Part shown: positions 24,741 through 33,386 of the stretch, piece by piece
Numbering within the stretch: the first letter of the stretch is position 1
Layout: each line of letters opens with the position of its first letter
Origin: a virus
Virus record (IMG/VR): IMGVR_UViG_3300009157_000016
Location: 44,378 to 108,377 of that record
Length of the DNA stretch: 64,000 nt
Reading direction: 5' to 3' (one strand)
Notes under the pieces: model-generated
Told to the model about the DNA's origin: nothing
Databases searched by the model: none
What the model saw: only the letters and a program-made list of their open reading frames with translations
Translations under genes and position numbers: made by a program

Positions 24741-24750
24741 TATACGCTGG
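24741..24750 (-). promoter_or_regulatory. GTATA-type candidate promoter
   Basis: CCAGCGTATA on the minus strand, 33 bases upstream of the ATG at 24708, in the short gap after the gene at 24764. Part of the recurring GTATA set. Confidence 0.3.
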
Positions 24751-24763
24751 AGGCAACAGAGTT

Positions 24764-25090
24764 TTACAGTCTAACGCGCTTCTTGCCACCGCCTTTGTCG
24801 AGGCTCTCCCTCAACTTCCTCATCGGATCACGTTCGCGCGCTTTTTCTGAGCGACTCATACCTTCGAATTCCCTCAGTTTAACTTTCCCTTTCCTGTAGG
24901 CGTCAAGTAAAGCCTCCTCGAGATCCTCACCTTGACCGTGAAAGTAGTCCCAAACGGAATGAGTGTGAACGAGAACGACGTCAAAGTACCAGTGTCTCCT
25001 TCCCTCCTTTCCGATGGGGTGGCGCTGATAGCATTGATGCAACATGAAGCCGGCATCGTTGGCCCGCTCAAGGACGTCTTCTACTGACAT
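24764..25090 (-). CDS. Hypothetical protein with C-terminal KKRVRL
   Basis: A 108-residue protein: a compact front half (CYQRHPIGKEGRRHWYFD, VHTHSVWDYFHGQ) and a basic tail ending GGGKKRVRL. It is the first minus-strand gene after the switch to the plus-strand virion block. Function unknown; carries the shared terminal peptide. Confidence 0.75.
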   Translation of the reverse strand: MSVEDVLERANDAGFMLHQCYQRHPIGKEGRRHWYFDVVLVHTHSVWDYFHGQGEDLEEALLDAYRKGKVKLREFEGMSRSEKARERDPMRKLRESLDKGGGKKRVRL

Positions 25091-25119
25091 GATACGATCT
25101 CCTCTGCTAGTTGCTCAGA

Positions 25120-25129
25120 CATACGGTTC
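25120..25129 (-). promoter_or_regulatory. GTATA-type candidate promoter at a divergent start
   Basis: GAACCGTATG on the minus strand, 30 bases before the ATG at 25090, inside the 80-base gap between the minus-strand replication block and the plus-strand virion block. Confidence 0.35.
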
Positions 25130-25170
25130 GCTTTACAGTCCGGCCTCACGCCGCGCAGTGGGGAGCAGCA

Positions 25171-25548
25171 ATGTTCCGGTTCATCTTCAACATCAGAGAC
25201 AATGCTGACTATACCTTCCGGTTCGTGTGGACCGACATCAACGGTCAACCCGTTGACCTTGAAGGGTCTGAATTCCTCATGCAGGGCAAGGTGACTCCCG
25301 GCGCACCGGGAGACCCGATCTTCGAATTGAGCAGCGCTGATGGCGAGATTGTGGTGGACCCGGACATCACGCCGACCAAGAACCAGTTCACCATAACCTT
25401 CGCACGTGGCATTGTTCCAATTGCTAACGGCTTCACCCAAAGTTCCTACTACTCTGACATCTTGCGCAAGGTAGACGACGCCGTCACCACGGTAGGATAC
25501 GGCGTCGTTGTTTGCTCGAAAGGTCCCACGCAATGGCCGCCTCCGTGA
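25171..25548 (+). CDS. Probable virion-associated protein
   Basis: A 125-residue beta-rich protein (FRFIFNIRDNADYTF, VDLEGSEFLMQGKV) of the kind encoded at the head of phage tail or baseplate modules. The start follows GGGGAG. It begins the plus-strand block that leads into the tail fibre; assignment is by context and by its beta-sandwich-like composition. Confidence 0.55.
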   Translation: MFRFIFNIRDNADYTFRFVWTDINGQPVDLEGSEFLMQGKVTPGAPGDPIFELSSADGEIVVDPDITPTKNQFTITFARGIVPIANGFTQSSYYSDILRKVDDAVTTVGYGVVVCSKGPTQWPPP

Positions 25549-26123
25549 TCCAGGTCTTCGGACTCCCGCTATACACCATTGAGCCAATTCCCAATGACCT
25601 GATTAGCGCTGTCTTTGGCGGCGATACAGGCACGATCCAAGACGTGCCTGAGAACATCATTACTATCTCAAATGAAGATGTCCAACAAATCCAAGAAATG
25701 CCGCAAGTTGACTACATCATCACGAACCCGGCAGGGCCGCCCGGTGCGCCCGGTCAGGACGGGGCGGCGGGAGAGGCAGTGGTTGTCCGCGAAGCTGCAC
25801 AAGCTTTGGGCGGGCATCGTGTGGTCAAGCCGGTGGCGAGTGACGAAGTAGATTATGCCAGTTCTGACATAGCTGGTGACGGCGACCTCATCCTTGGGAT
25901 CACGAAGGGCGCTGCTGCGGCTGGCGACGACGTGCAAGTGCAGGTCGGTGGCACCATGACAGAGGGTTCCTGGAATTGGATCCTCGGTCCCGTTTACTGC
26001 GGCCTCAATGGTGTGCTCACGCAGGTCGTCCCCACGTCTGGTTTCGTGTGCCGCGTGGCAAAGGCGCTGTCGCCTACCACAATCCTCGTCAACGTTGAGG
26101 AAGCATTTCTGCTCGCATCATAG
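25533..26123 (+). CDS. Virion protein with short collagen-like segment
   Basis: 196 residues. After an N-terminal helical/strand part comes a short Gly-X-Y run (GPPGAPGQDGAAGE), then a beta-rich C-terminal domain with repeated Val/Gly/Thr pattern typical of phage head decoration or tail proteins. Overlaps the previous gene by 16 bases. Function inferred from composition and place. Confidence 0.6.
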   Translation: MAASVIQVFGLPLYTIEPIPNDLISAVFGGDTGTIQDVPENIITISNEDVQQIQEMPQVDYIITNPAGPPGAPGQDGAAGEAVVVREAAQALGGHRVVKPVASDEVDYASSDIAGDGDLILGITKGAAAAGDDVQVQVGGTMTEGSWNWILGPVYCGLNGVLTQVVPTSGFVCRVAKALSPTTILVNVEEAFLLAS

Positions 26124-26134
26124 GAGGAAGGTTC

Positions 26135-26644
26135 ATGGCTGGATTGTCGTTTCTTAGACTGGTTGGCGGTGCTATTCAGGAAGTCCTTGGACTCCAGACA
26201 AGTGCCGGCGCTGGTGATGCGGGGAAGATTCCGGCGCTGGATGCGGGTGGACGTATCGACAACAGCATGATGCCGGTTGGCATTGGTGCGGATACGGCGT
26301 CCGTCGTCACAAGCGAGAGCCTTGCGGCCGGCGACTGGGTTAACATCCACGCGTCGACCGGTTCCAAGGCGCGCAAGGCTGATGCTACGACAGCCGGCAA
26401 GGAAGTGGATGGGTTCGTGCTGGCGGCGGTCACCGCGCCGGCTGCCGCCACGGTCTACTTCGAAGGGACGAACAATCAGGTGAGCGGCATGACGCCGGGA
26501 TCACCTGTGTTCCTGTCGACCACGCCCGGTGTCGGTGCTCATACTGTTCCTAGCGCGTCAGGGAACATTGTGCAGCGGATTGGCGTCGCGGTCAGTGCCA
26601 CCGAAGTCAACTTTGAGCGCGGTGCCCCGGTAACCCTCGCATAG
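26135..26644 (+). CDS. Probable virion structural protein
   Basis: A 169-residue Gly/Ala/Val/Thr-rich beta protein with GKIPALDAGGRIDNSMMP near the N-terminus, a phrase common in phage tail-tip and fibre-attachment proteins, and a C-terminal domain resembling head-decoration DUF2190 proteins (GDWVNIHA, GTPV-like PGSPVFLST, QRIGVAVSA). Strong ribosome site AGGAGG. Confidence 0.6.
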   Translation: MAGLSFLRLVGGAIQEVLGLQTSAGAGDAGKIPALDAGGRIDNSMMPVGIGADTASVVTSESLAAGDWVNIHASTGSKARKADATTAGKEVDGFVLAAVTAPAAATVYFEGTNNQVSGMTPGSPVFLSTTPGVGAHTVPSASGNIVQRIGVAVSATEVNFERGAPVTLA

Positions 26645-26656
26645 GGAAGTTTCTTC

Positions 26657-29600
26657 ATGGCGACCCGTAGACCCCTCGTCGTCGTCAGCGGGTTTTTCAG
26701 AGAGCTTCCGACTGGCGATATACTTCCCGTAGCGTTTGCTGATCTGACCAGCAAGCCGACGACGCTTGCTGGTTATGGTATCGTAGACGCCCAGCCGCTT
26801 GACGGGACGCTCACCGCTCTCGCTGGTCTGAACGCCACCGCAGGCTTGGTGGAGCAGACCGGTGCGGATGCGTTCACGAAGCGCGCCATTGGCGTCGCCG
26901 CCGGTACCTCTATTCCCACGCGCGCAGACGGGGACGCGCGGTGGCTTATCTCTACCGTGGCGGCGGCAGCCCTAGCAGCCCTGACGCCTGCGGCCGACAG
27001 GCTCCCATACTTCGATAGCACCACGACCGCAGCGCTGGCGACCTACACCGCCTATGCAAGAACGCTCGCCGACGATGCTGATGCTGCGACATCACGCGGC
27101 ACGCTTGGCCTAGGAACGGCGGCCACACAGAACACCGGTACGTCGGGTGCTAACCTTCCCTTCCTGAATGGCACCAATCAGTGGTCCGGTCAGCAAGTCA
27201 TTTCGCTGTCTACGGCTTCGGCTGTACCGCTGGTCATCATTTCGTCTGAGGCTGGTTCCGGGCAAGGCCCCTTCCTTGACATTAGAAGGGACAGCGCTAC
27301 TCCGGCCATCAACGACGACATTGGTGCGCTGCGTTTCCACGGACGCGATAGCGGCGGCACCAATACGAACTACGGTCAGATCGACGCACGCATTCTAGAC
27401 CCGGCTGATACTCTTGAGAGCAGCCGGATGCGGCTGCTTACCTACACTCTAGGCACCCTGTCCGCCGTTCTTACTCTCAACGTTGGCGCAACCATCGGTA
27501 CGGCCACCGATCAAGGTGCGAACACGCTCAATGCCGGAGCGCTTTACGAAGCTGGCACGGCGATCTCCACGAAGTATTTCTTGGCGTCAGGCATCTCAGC
27601 CTATGGCGCAACGCTTGTGGACGACGCGGACGCCGCCACGGCGCGCGGCACACTAGGCCTCGGAACTGCGGCGGTTCAGAACACCGGTACTTCCGGCGCT
27701 ACGGTTCCGCTGCTCAATACCGATCCTACTTGGTCAGGAAGCGTCCACGCACATATCCGCCCAAGCACGACCATCGGCACGGCGGTTATGGGCAACCAAG
27801 CCAATACGACGAACGCCGACATCTATCAGATTGCGTTCCGTGCGTTGGATGATGGCGGCAACGTGCATGACTACGCGCTCATGCGGGCTATTATCCTTGA
27901 TCCCGCAAATGGAGCGGAGTCAGGTGGCCTAGAATGGCGAACATCGGTCGCAGGAACGAGCGCAAGGCGCTTGAACCTTCGGCAGGGCTTGTACACGGAA
28001 GGCGTGACCGGCACCGATAAGGGCCTCAATACGATCAATGCCGGGACGTACTATGAGAACAACGTCCTTCTAAGCACGAAGTATCTGACGTCCGCAAGTG
28101 TGTCAGCTTACATCCTGACCCTTCTTGATGACACCGACGCAGCTACCGCTCGCGGCACGTTGGGGTTGGGCACTTCCGCTACCGTCAACACCGGCACGAC
28201 CGGTGCAACCATCCCGTTGCTCAATGGTTCTTGGACTGCTTCACCGGGACCGTTTGTCTTTCAGTCACCTTCTACTGACCAAGGTGGCTTTGCTGTCAAT
28301 TCGGCTTCCTCTGCCGGTCCTCCGAACCGCGTCTTTGCGGTTTACCGTGATGGCCCGCTGGACGACACGCGGCGCGTGTTCGAAGTTCTGCGCGCATCCT
28401 CCAATGCTGTGCTTGCTCACGGCTCAGTCGTGTGGACGGCTGCTACCTTGCCGGCCAGCGCATACTTCCTGACGTTGGCAGACGATGCGGATGCCGCTAC
28501 CGCACGCGGCACTCTAGGGCTTGGCACGGCGGCAGTTGAGAATATTGGCACGACCGGTGCTACGGTTCCGCTTCTCAACACTTCTGTTGTTTTCAGCGGT
28601 GCCACCTTTGGCGTCACCCTTGGAACGACGACTGCTTCTCAGATCAGTTTTGGATCGACGCTTGCTACGGGCGGTACGATCTCAACGATTTTCTTCAACG
28701 CACTGGACAGCGCGGCGGCGGGAGTCAACTACGCTGGCGTCCGCGCAACGATTATCAGCGCCACGGCGGGCGCGGCGACAGGCCGTTTGGAGCTGCGGAC
28801 GGCAAGCGCCAGCAATCTCACGACGCGTGTCAACATTGATTTGGGAATGTACACGCCGGCCGTGACTGGCGGTGACAAGGGAGTCAGCACTCTCAACTTC
28901 GGGACAGTTTACGAATCCAACAGCCGCGTCTGGACAGCGGCTACGCTTCCTGCAAGTGCCTTCTTCCTTACGTTGGCTGATGATGCAGACGCAGCGACGG
29001 CTCGTGGCACGCTCGGCCTTGGTACTGCCGCAACTCAGAATACCGGCTCTTCTGGCGCTAACCTTCCGTTCCTGAGTGGCACCAATACCTGGAGCAATCC
29101 GAACACGTTCGCTTCTACGTCGGCGAGCGCTATGGTGGTGCGCGTCCAAACAAGCGAGGATGGCGCGGCTGTTGGTCCTATTCTTGACCTTCACCGCATC
29201 TCTGCTTCGCCGACAGTGAACGATCTGCTTGGGCAGATTCGCTTCGCTGGTTTGGATAGCGGTGGTACATTTACTTCTTACGCTACCATCTTCACGCAAA
29301 TTCTTGTGGCCACTGACACGGCCGAATCTGGAATACTTAGCATCCAGACAGCGGTTGCCGGGACCACGGCTACCCGCATCCAGATTGCAGGAGGGCTGTA
29401 CACTGCCAGCGTCACGGGTGGTGATCAAGGAATTGGATCCATCAATGCGGCGACGCTTTACGAAGCCGCCGTGCGGGTCCTCACGGCCTCAGACGTCACG
29501 ACCTATACCCGCACGCTTCTGAATGATCCTGACGCCGCCACGGCGCGCGGCACGCTTGGCCTAGGCACCGTGGCGGTTCTGAACGTTGGCACGTCTGGTT

Positions 29601-30370
29601 CCAACGTGGTTCCTGTTCTCAGCGGTTCCAACGTGTGGAGCGCGGACCAGGAAATCACACGCGCTTCGACGACCATCACTTCGTTGACGTTGGGCAACCA
29701 GCAAAATGCGAACGCTCAAATCGTAGCGCAGATTGTGTTCCGCGGATGGGACTCCGGCAGCGTGGTCCATTCGTACGGTTCAATCCAAGCCCACATCGTT
29801 GACAACACCGACGGCAGTGAGGACGGCCGTCTTGCACTGCGGGCCTCCATCAATACGAATATGACGACAGCGGTGTTTGTTGGCGCTGGTCTCTACACTT
29901 CCAGTGTCTCTGGCGGTGATCAAGGTGCGAATACGATCAACGCAACCACGTTATACGAAGCTGGCGTTTCCTTGGTGGCGAAGTATGCGCGGCTGGGAGT
30001 GGCAAACATCTTCACTGCCGGGCAGACCATGCCGGCTGCGGTTCATACGCAGCTTGTCTTGGCGGATGACACTGCCGGTTCAATTACCCTCCTAGCGCCG
30101 GGTGGTTCTATTGTCGTGGTGAGCACGCGCGGCAACGCCGCTGCGACAGGATCACCTCGAGGAATGTGGTATGTAGCGACCAATGCGGCCACGCTCACGT
30201 CCATCTCATTCATCGCTGACGCGAACTTGAATTTCACGACCGGGGCGCTTACAGGTACAACCGGCACCGACGGAAAATTCACCATGTCTGTCCACAGCAC
30301 CGGCCTCTTCTTTGAGAACCGGATGGGGGCATCCCGCAGCGTGGACGTGTTTGTGATCGGTGGCTTCTAG
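26657..30370 (+). CDS. Tail fibre protein with six modular repeats
   Basis: A 1237-residue fibre. The N-terminus (SKPTTLAGYGIVDAQPLDGTLTALAGL) is the attachment-type motif of phage fibres. The shaft holds six copies of a module opening DDADAATARGTLGLGTAA-(x)-NTGTSGA and ending in a lectin-like beta region, each about 120-190 residues. The C-terminus (from about residue 1110) differs and is likely the receptor-binding or trimerisation tip. Adsorption to the host cell surface. Confidence 0.85.
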   Translation: MATRRPLVVVSGFFRELPTGDILPVAFADLTSKPTTLAGYGIVDAQPLDGTLTALAGLNATAGLVEQTGADAFTKRAIGVAAGTSIPTRADGDARWLISTVAAAALAALTPAADRLPYFDSTTTAALATYTAYARTLADDADAATSRGTLGLGTAATQNTGTSGANLPFLNGTNQWSGQQVISLSTASAVPLVIISSEAGSGQGPFLDIRRDSATPAINDDIGALRFHGRDSGGTNTNYGQIDARILDPADTLESSRMRLLTYTLGTLSAVLTLNVGATIGTATDQGANTLNAGALYEAGTAISTKYFLASGISAYGATLVDDADAATARGTLGLGTAAVQNTGTSGATVPLLNTDPTWSGSVHAHIRPSTTIGTAVMGNQANTTNADIYQIAFRALDDGGNVHDYALMRAIILDPANGAESGGLEWRTSVAGTSARRLNLRQGLYTEGVTGTDKGLNTINAGTYYENNVLLSTKYLTSASVSAYILTLLDDTDAATARGTLGLGTSATVNTGTTGATIPLLNGSWTASPGPFVFQSPSTDQGGFAVNSASSAGPPNRVFAVYRDGPLDDTRRVFEVLRASSNAVLAHGSVVWTAATLPASAYFLTLADDADAATARGTLGLGTAAVENIGTTGATVPLLNTSVVFSGATFGVTLGTTTASQISFGSTLATGGTISTIFFNALDSAAAGVNYAGVRATIISATAGAATGRLELRTASASNLTTRVNIDLGMYTPAVTGGDKGVSTLNFGTVYESNSRVWTAATLPASAFFLTLADDADAATARGTLGLGTAATQNTGSSGANLPFLSGTNTWSNPNTFASTSASAMVVRVQTSEDGAAVGPILDLHRISASPTVNDLLGQIRFAGLDSGGTFTSYATIFTQILVATDTAESGILSIQTAVAGTTATRIQIAGGLYTASVTGGDQGIGSINAATLYEAAVRVLTASDVTTYTRTLLNDPDAATARGTLGLGTVAVLNVGTSGSNVVPVLSGSNVWSADQEITRASTTITSLTLGNQQNANAQIVAQIVFRGWDSGSVVHSYGSIQAHIVDNTDGSEDGRLALRASINTNMTTAVFVGAGLYTSSVSGGDQGANTINATTLYEAGVSLVAKYARLGVANIFTAGQTMPAAVHTQLVLADDTAGSITLLAPGGSIVVVSTRGNAAATGSPRGMWYVATNAATLTSISFIADANLNFTTGALTGTTGTDGKFTMSVHSTGLFFENRMGASRSVDVFVIGGF
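27061..29640 (+). repeat. Six in-gene repeats of the tail fibre shaft
   Basis: The conserved opening of each module starts near 27063, 27613, 28116, 28471, 28969 and 29512. The protein motif is nearly constant while the DNA differs at many third positions, so the copies are old or under protein-level constraint. The sixth copy is the most diverged (NDPDAATARG, then NVGTSGSNVVPVL). Confidence 0.85.
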
Positions 30371-30383
30371 GTAGGAGGTAGGT

Positions 30384-30749
30384 ATGACAAAAGTGAACAA
30401 GGAAGTAGACAAGCCGCAACCGCGCAAGATCAACTTCGACGTCGTGCCCGTCATGATTGGCGGGCAGAACGTTACCCTGCGCACGGGCGCGGATGGGAAG
30501 CCAATTGACGCCACGTTGGGGGAGATCTGCATCTTCTGCCTGAACTTCTCAGACCAGATGGAGGACAGGTCCATTACCGGCGAGCAGAAATACAGCTTCT
30601 ACAAGCTGGGAAGGAAGCTCGAGCCGGGCGGTGAGATAGCTTTGCAGGCACAGGAGATTGTCTTGATAAAGCAGCGCGCAGCGAAGGCGCTTACGGCCTA
30701 TGGATACGGGGCGGTGTGCGACCTGATAGACCCGGCACCGTCAGAATGA
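30384..30749 (+). CDS. Hypothetical protein after tail fibre
   Basis: A 121-residue protein of unknown function; start preceded by GTAGGAGGT. Compact alpha/beta with one CIFC pair. Possibly a fibre-associated or chaperone protein because it follows the fibre gene directly, by context only. Confidence 0.65.
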   Translation: MTKVNKEVDKPQPRKINFDVVPVMIGGQNVTLRTGADGKPIDATLGEICIFCLNFSDQMEDRSITGEQKYSFYKLGRKLEPGGEIALQAQEIVLIKQRAAKALTAYGYGAVCDLIDPAPSE

Positions 30750-30943
30750 CGCCCTGCATCTTTGCGCCAAAGGGCTGCCGCTCGCCGGCAGCCTTCTTGG
30801 TCCTTGTCCCGGAGGGGTGCATCTGCTTCGAAGACACTGTGCAAGCGGTCTGTCATCAACACTTTGAGACGCTGGAGACGACAGGCTCGCTTGACGTGAT
30901 CGGATACTTGAACGGCGTGGTGCTGGACCCGGAACTGAACTAG
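30746..30943 (+). CDS. Small cysteine-containing protein
   Basis: 65 residues; its ATG overlaps the previous TGA (ATGA). Four cysteines (TPCIFAPKGC, EGCICFED, AVCHQHFE). Its TAG stop at 30941-30943 shares the palindrome CTAG with the stop of the convergent minus-strand gene. Function unknown. Confidence 0.6.
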   Translation: MTPCIFAPKGCRSPAAFLVLVPEGCICFEDTVQAVCHQHFETLETTGSLDVIGYLNGVVLDPELN

Positions 30944-31206
30944 TCGCCCCCGCCGCCGCCACCTCCCCCGCCGTCGCCGCACGCTGGGCCGCTGTCGGCC
31001 ACGCTGGGGCCGCAGTCCGCCCCGTGGCCGGCTGAGCCGCCTCCAAAGGTGTCGCCCCCTATGACGGGCTGGACATAGGCGCGGTCCTCATGACGTGATC
31101 TTGGGTACGTAGAGCGGCCTCCGCCACTCGATACGCCTAGTTCCATCTGCTGGCCCTGCTTGAGTCCTTTCCGTTGGCGCTTGCGGCCCAAGTATGGGAA
31201 CTTCAT
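30940..31206 (-). CDS. Hypothetical protein with poly-Gly C-terminus
   Basis: 88 residues: a basic front (KFPYLGRKRQRKGLKQGQQ), then a Gly/Ser-rich part with two cysteines and a run of nine glycines ending in Asp. SD GAAGGAGA. Overlaps the upstream zinc-ribbon-like ORF by 119 bases in another frame. Function unknown. Confidence 0.6.
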   Translation of the reverse strand: MKFPYLGRKRQRKGLKQGQQMELGVSSGGGRSTYPRSRHEDRAYVQPVIGGDTFGGGSAGHGADCGPSVADSGPACGDGGGGGGGGGD

Positions 31207-31309
31207 TGCACTGTTCTCCTTCGCAACAATGTTGATACCCCCCGTGGCAGTCAGGACAAGGGTGGCCACGTGGCAGCCATCTTGTCCCGTGGCAGGTTCG
31301 ACAGATCAT
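31088..31309 (-). CDS. Small DnaJ-zinc-finger-like protein
   Basis: 73 residues beginning MICRTCHGTRWLPRGHPCPDCHGG, two CxxCxGx units as in DnaJ zinc fingers, then two more cysteines. The ATG overlaps the stop of the previous gene (ATGA). The last third reads through the start of the next gene, so only the N-terminal zinc part is convincing. Confidence 0.5.
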   Translation of the reverse strand: MICRTCHGTRWLPRGHPCPDCHGGYQHCCEGEQCNEVPILGPQAPTERTQAGPADGTRRIEWRRPLYVPKITS

Positions 31310-31671
31310 ACCCCGAACATGGCTCCGTTCAACTGCGTGTAGCCGCAGTCGCGGCAGTGCATCTCGATCCGGTTCTTCTCCACGTTGAAGAAGGGATAGA
31401 GCGGCGTGTGGTTGCTGTTGGTCCCGCACGTCAGAGGATGCACGTTGTGCGGGATGGCCGGCTCAGGGTCGCCGGTAGGATGGTTATCGCCGAACCGCAC
31501 ACGGTTCGTCTGATGCATGGTGATGTTGTTCATCGCCGTGATCACTTCCTGCGACCGCCTGATATGGCCGAACAGGTGCATGACCTGATCCGGCGTCAAG
31601 AAGGATGCCTCAGCCTCCTTCTTGAGATGCTCTAGTTCGTGCTGCTTGAGCAGCGCCAAAGCTCTAGGCAT
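31306..31671 (-). CDS. Hypothetical protein with C-terminal zinc-ribbon-like block
   Basis: 121 residues. A helical front (ALALLKQHELEHLKKEAEASF) is followed by a C-terminal part with LTCG...HCRDCGYTQ, a likely zinc ribbon. SD AAGGAG before the ATG, inside the end of the previous gene. Function unknown. Confidence 0.65.
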   Translation of the reverse strand: MPRALALLKQHELEHLKKEAEASFLTPDQVMHLFGHIRRSQEVITAMNNITMHQTNRVRFGDNHPTGDPEPAIPHNVHPLTCGTNSNHTPLYPFFNVEKNRIEMHCRDCGYTQLNGAMFGV

Positions 31672-32338
31672 TGGGAAACTCCTTGTTGAGACTGTCCCGC
31701 AGTTCGACCAAGTCTTCCTTGGTGAGGAAGCCAACAATGGACGCGCCGTGGTTTGAGCCGTCCATTGCGTGCATGAGATACTCCGACCCACCGCCTTTGT
31801 AGAGGCGCAGGAGCGTCAGGTGCTTGTTCAAGGCAGGCATGGCGAAGATAGACGTCAGGGTGACGGTGCCTTCGTTATCCTTGACTTCCTTGTTGCCGAG
31901 CTGGGCGAACTGATGAATGGCGGTGATGGGCATCCCCTCATCGGGGTTGGCTTCCTTCCACTCACGCATTTTGCCGGCGGTCTCGGTGGCGCGGTTGATC
32001 TTCTCCTTTTCATGGGGCTCGTACATGTTCCGATCGGTGACCCACCGTTCTACCAAGCCGGGCGCTTGCGGGTCGCGGGCCAGCAAGATGAACGTTGGCT
32101 CATCCTCGAACGGGATGTAGACGACCCGCTCCACCAAGCGTGTGACGACTTCGTCCATCACCTGCTGGACTTGGGTTGTGATGAAGTTCGCGAGCGACTT
32201 CTGTGCCGTCTCGGGAACCGCTTCGAAGGCGGCGGGGTACATCTCTTTGAGATGCCGCACCGACGCCAAGGCAGCACCACGAATTTGTGCGTGGTTGCTG
32301 TTGACGAACTCCTTTATTTCGTGATTACGATCTTCCAT
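31664..32338 (-). CDS. Hypothetical protein
   Basis: 224 residues, mixed alpha/beta, no recognised domain. SD GAGGAGGTG before the ATG at 32338. An FEDEPTFILLARD block and a C-terminal helix are the most ordered-looking parts. Followed by 8-base overlap with the next gene. Confidence 0.7.
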   Translation of the reverse strand: MEDRNHEIKEFVNSNHAQIRGAALASVRHLKEMYPAAFEAVPETAQKSLANFITTQVQQVMDEVVTRLVERVVYIPFEDEPTFILLARDPQAPGLVERWVTDRNMYEPHEKEKINRATETAGKMREWKEANPDEGMPITAIHQFAQLGNKEVKDNEGTVTLTSIFAMPALNKHLTLLRLYKGGGSEYLMHAMDGSNHGASIVGFLTKEDLVELRDSLNKEFPNA

Positions 32339-32348
32339 AGACACCTCC

Positions 32349-33326
32349 TCATTCAACGCATTCGTTGGGCAGATACTTCCGGTACTGGCACCAGCCTTTG
32401 AGGTTCCCATGCTTCTCAGGGTGCTGCCAGTAGCCGCCTTCGAAGCCTATGCCATCGGCGCGCAGGTCTTCTGGAACCCACACGTCAGGAGTGGCAACCG
32501 ACTCGGACGGGCTGGCGTGGACCGGCATTGAGCCCACAAGAAGCTTGAAGCGTGCGAACTCCGCTTCATAGGCAGCGTTGCCGTCGAAGGGGGCAATGCT
32601 GACGCGGGCGATACGAGCCGTGCTGATCCTTCTCAAGTCATTGAGGCAGGCTTTGTTATCGTCACCGTGCATCAGCTTCACTTCGTCTCTATCTTCTTCG
32701 CTGATGTAGGGCATGTGCCATTCGCCGGGCTGGAGCAGCTTCGGCGTGCTCATGTTAAGCTCGGTCTGGATGCAGAACGCAAGGTCCTGCATTTCCTGTT
32801 GGGCGGCGGAGTGGTCCCTCAACGCTAGGAAGTTCTTCCAGTTGGTTGTCGACAGGACCAGGTCGATGTAACCAAAGAACTCCAGCGGTCTATTCGCCCA
32901 CTGCTTGTGGACGTCCATCTCATTGAACCAAGCCACCTCGTCCGCCACATGCGCGCACAGCTTGAGCCAGCGCGTCGTGATGGCGTCGAGCGTCTCAGGA
33001 TCAAACTCTTCACCGGGCGTCATGCCCTTGGCGTTGTGGCGAAAGGCTGGCACGTAAGGGTTCTCACGTGCTTCCTTTAGCAGCCGGTTGACCGGCACTG
33101 CCCGTGACGAACGTCCATTGCGGGACATGTCACGGTCGATGAGGATGGAGATGTCAGTCATGACGTCCAAGACCTCACCTTCATAGCCGGAGTGAATCCT
33201 GTGTGTTTTGCAGTCAGCGTGAACCATGCGCGGGAAGCGCACTTGCAGTGACGCAAAGCGGGGAGCGTATTGTCCAATGCTGTCAAGGATCATTGTGGCG
33301 CTAGCGCCGTGTCTCACAGTAGCCAT
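32349..33326 (-). CDS. thyX: FAD-dependent thymidylate synthase (ThyX)
   Basis: 325 residues. It converts dUMP to dTMP with FAD and methylene-tetrahydrofolate. Visible family features: HRIHSGYEGE, a RNGRSSRAVPV block in place of the signature RHRxxSxNExSxR, HKQWANRPLEFFGYIDLV and TTNWKNFLALR, then AAQQEMQDLAFCIQ. Together with the UDG domain of the polymerase it suggests control of uracil in phage DNA. The signature motif is diverged, so a modified-pyrimidine role is also possible. Confidence 0.85.
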   Translation of the reverse strand: MATVRHGASATMILDSIGQYAPRFASLQVRFPRMVHADCKTHRIHSGYEGEVLDVMTDISILIDRDMSRNGRSSRAVPVNRLLKEARENPYVPAFRHNAKGMTPGEEFDPETLDAITTRWLKLCAHVADEVAWFNEMDVHKQWANRPLEFFGYIDLVLSTTNWKNFLALRDHSAAQQEMQDLAFCIQTELNMSTPKLLQPGEWHMPYISEEDRDEVKLMHGDDNKACLNDLRRISTARIARVSIAPFDGNAAYEAEFARFKLLVGSMPVHASPSESVATPDVWVPEDLRADGIGFEGGYWQHPEKHGNLKGWCQYRKYLPNECVE

Positions 33327-33346
33327 CGTTTGCCTCGCTAGGAAAA

Positions 33347-33371
33347 CCTGCGGGGCTCGCCACCCCGCAGG
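33347..33371 (-). terminator. Rho-independent terminator of the endolysin gene
   Basis: 9-bp stem CCTGCGGGG/CCCCGCAGG with a 7-base loop, followed on the minus strand by TTTTCC, between the endolysin stop and the thyX start. Confidence 0.85.
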
Positions 33372-33386
33372 AAGGTGGAAAGGAAA

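Noticed and set aside
28682-29428. Minus-strand open frame of 248 codons
   Set aside because: Antisense to tail-fibre repeats, Arg/Ser-rich and repeat-like; no start context.
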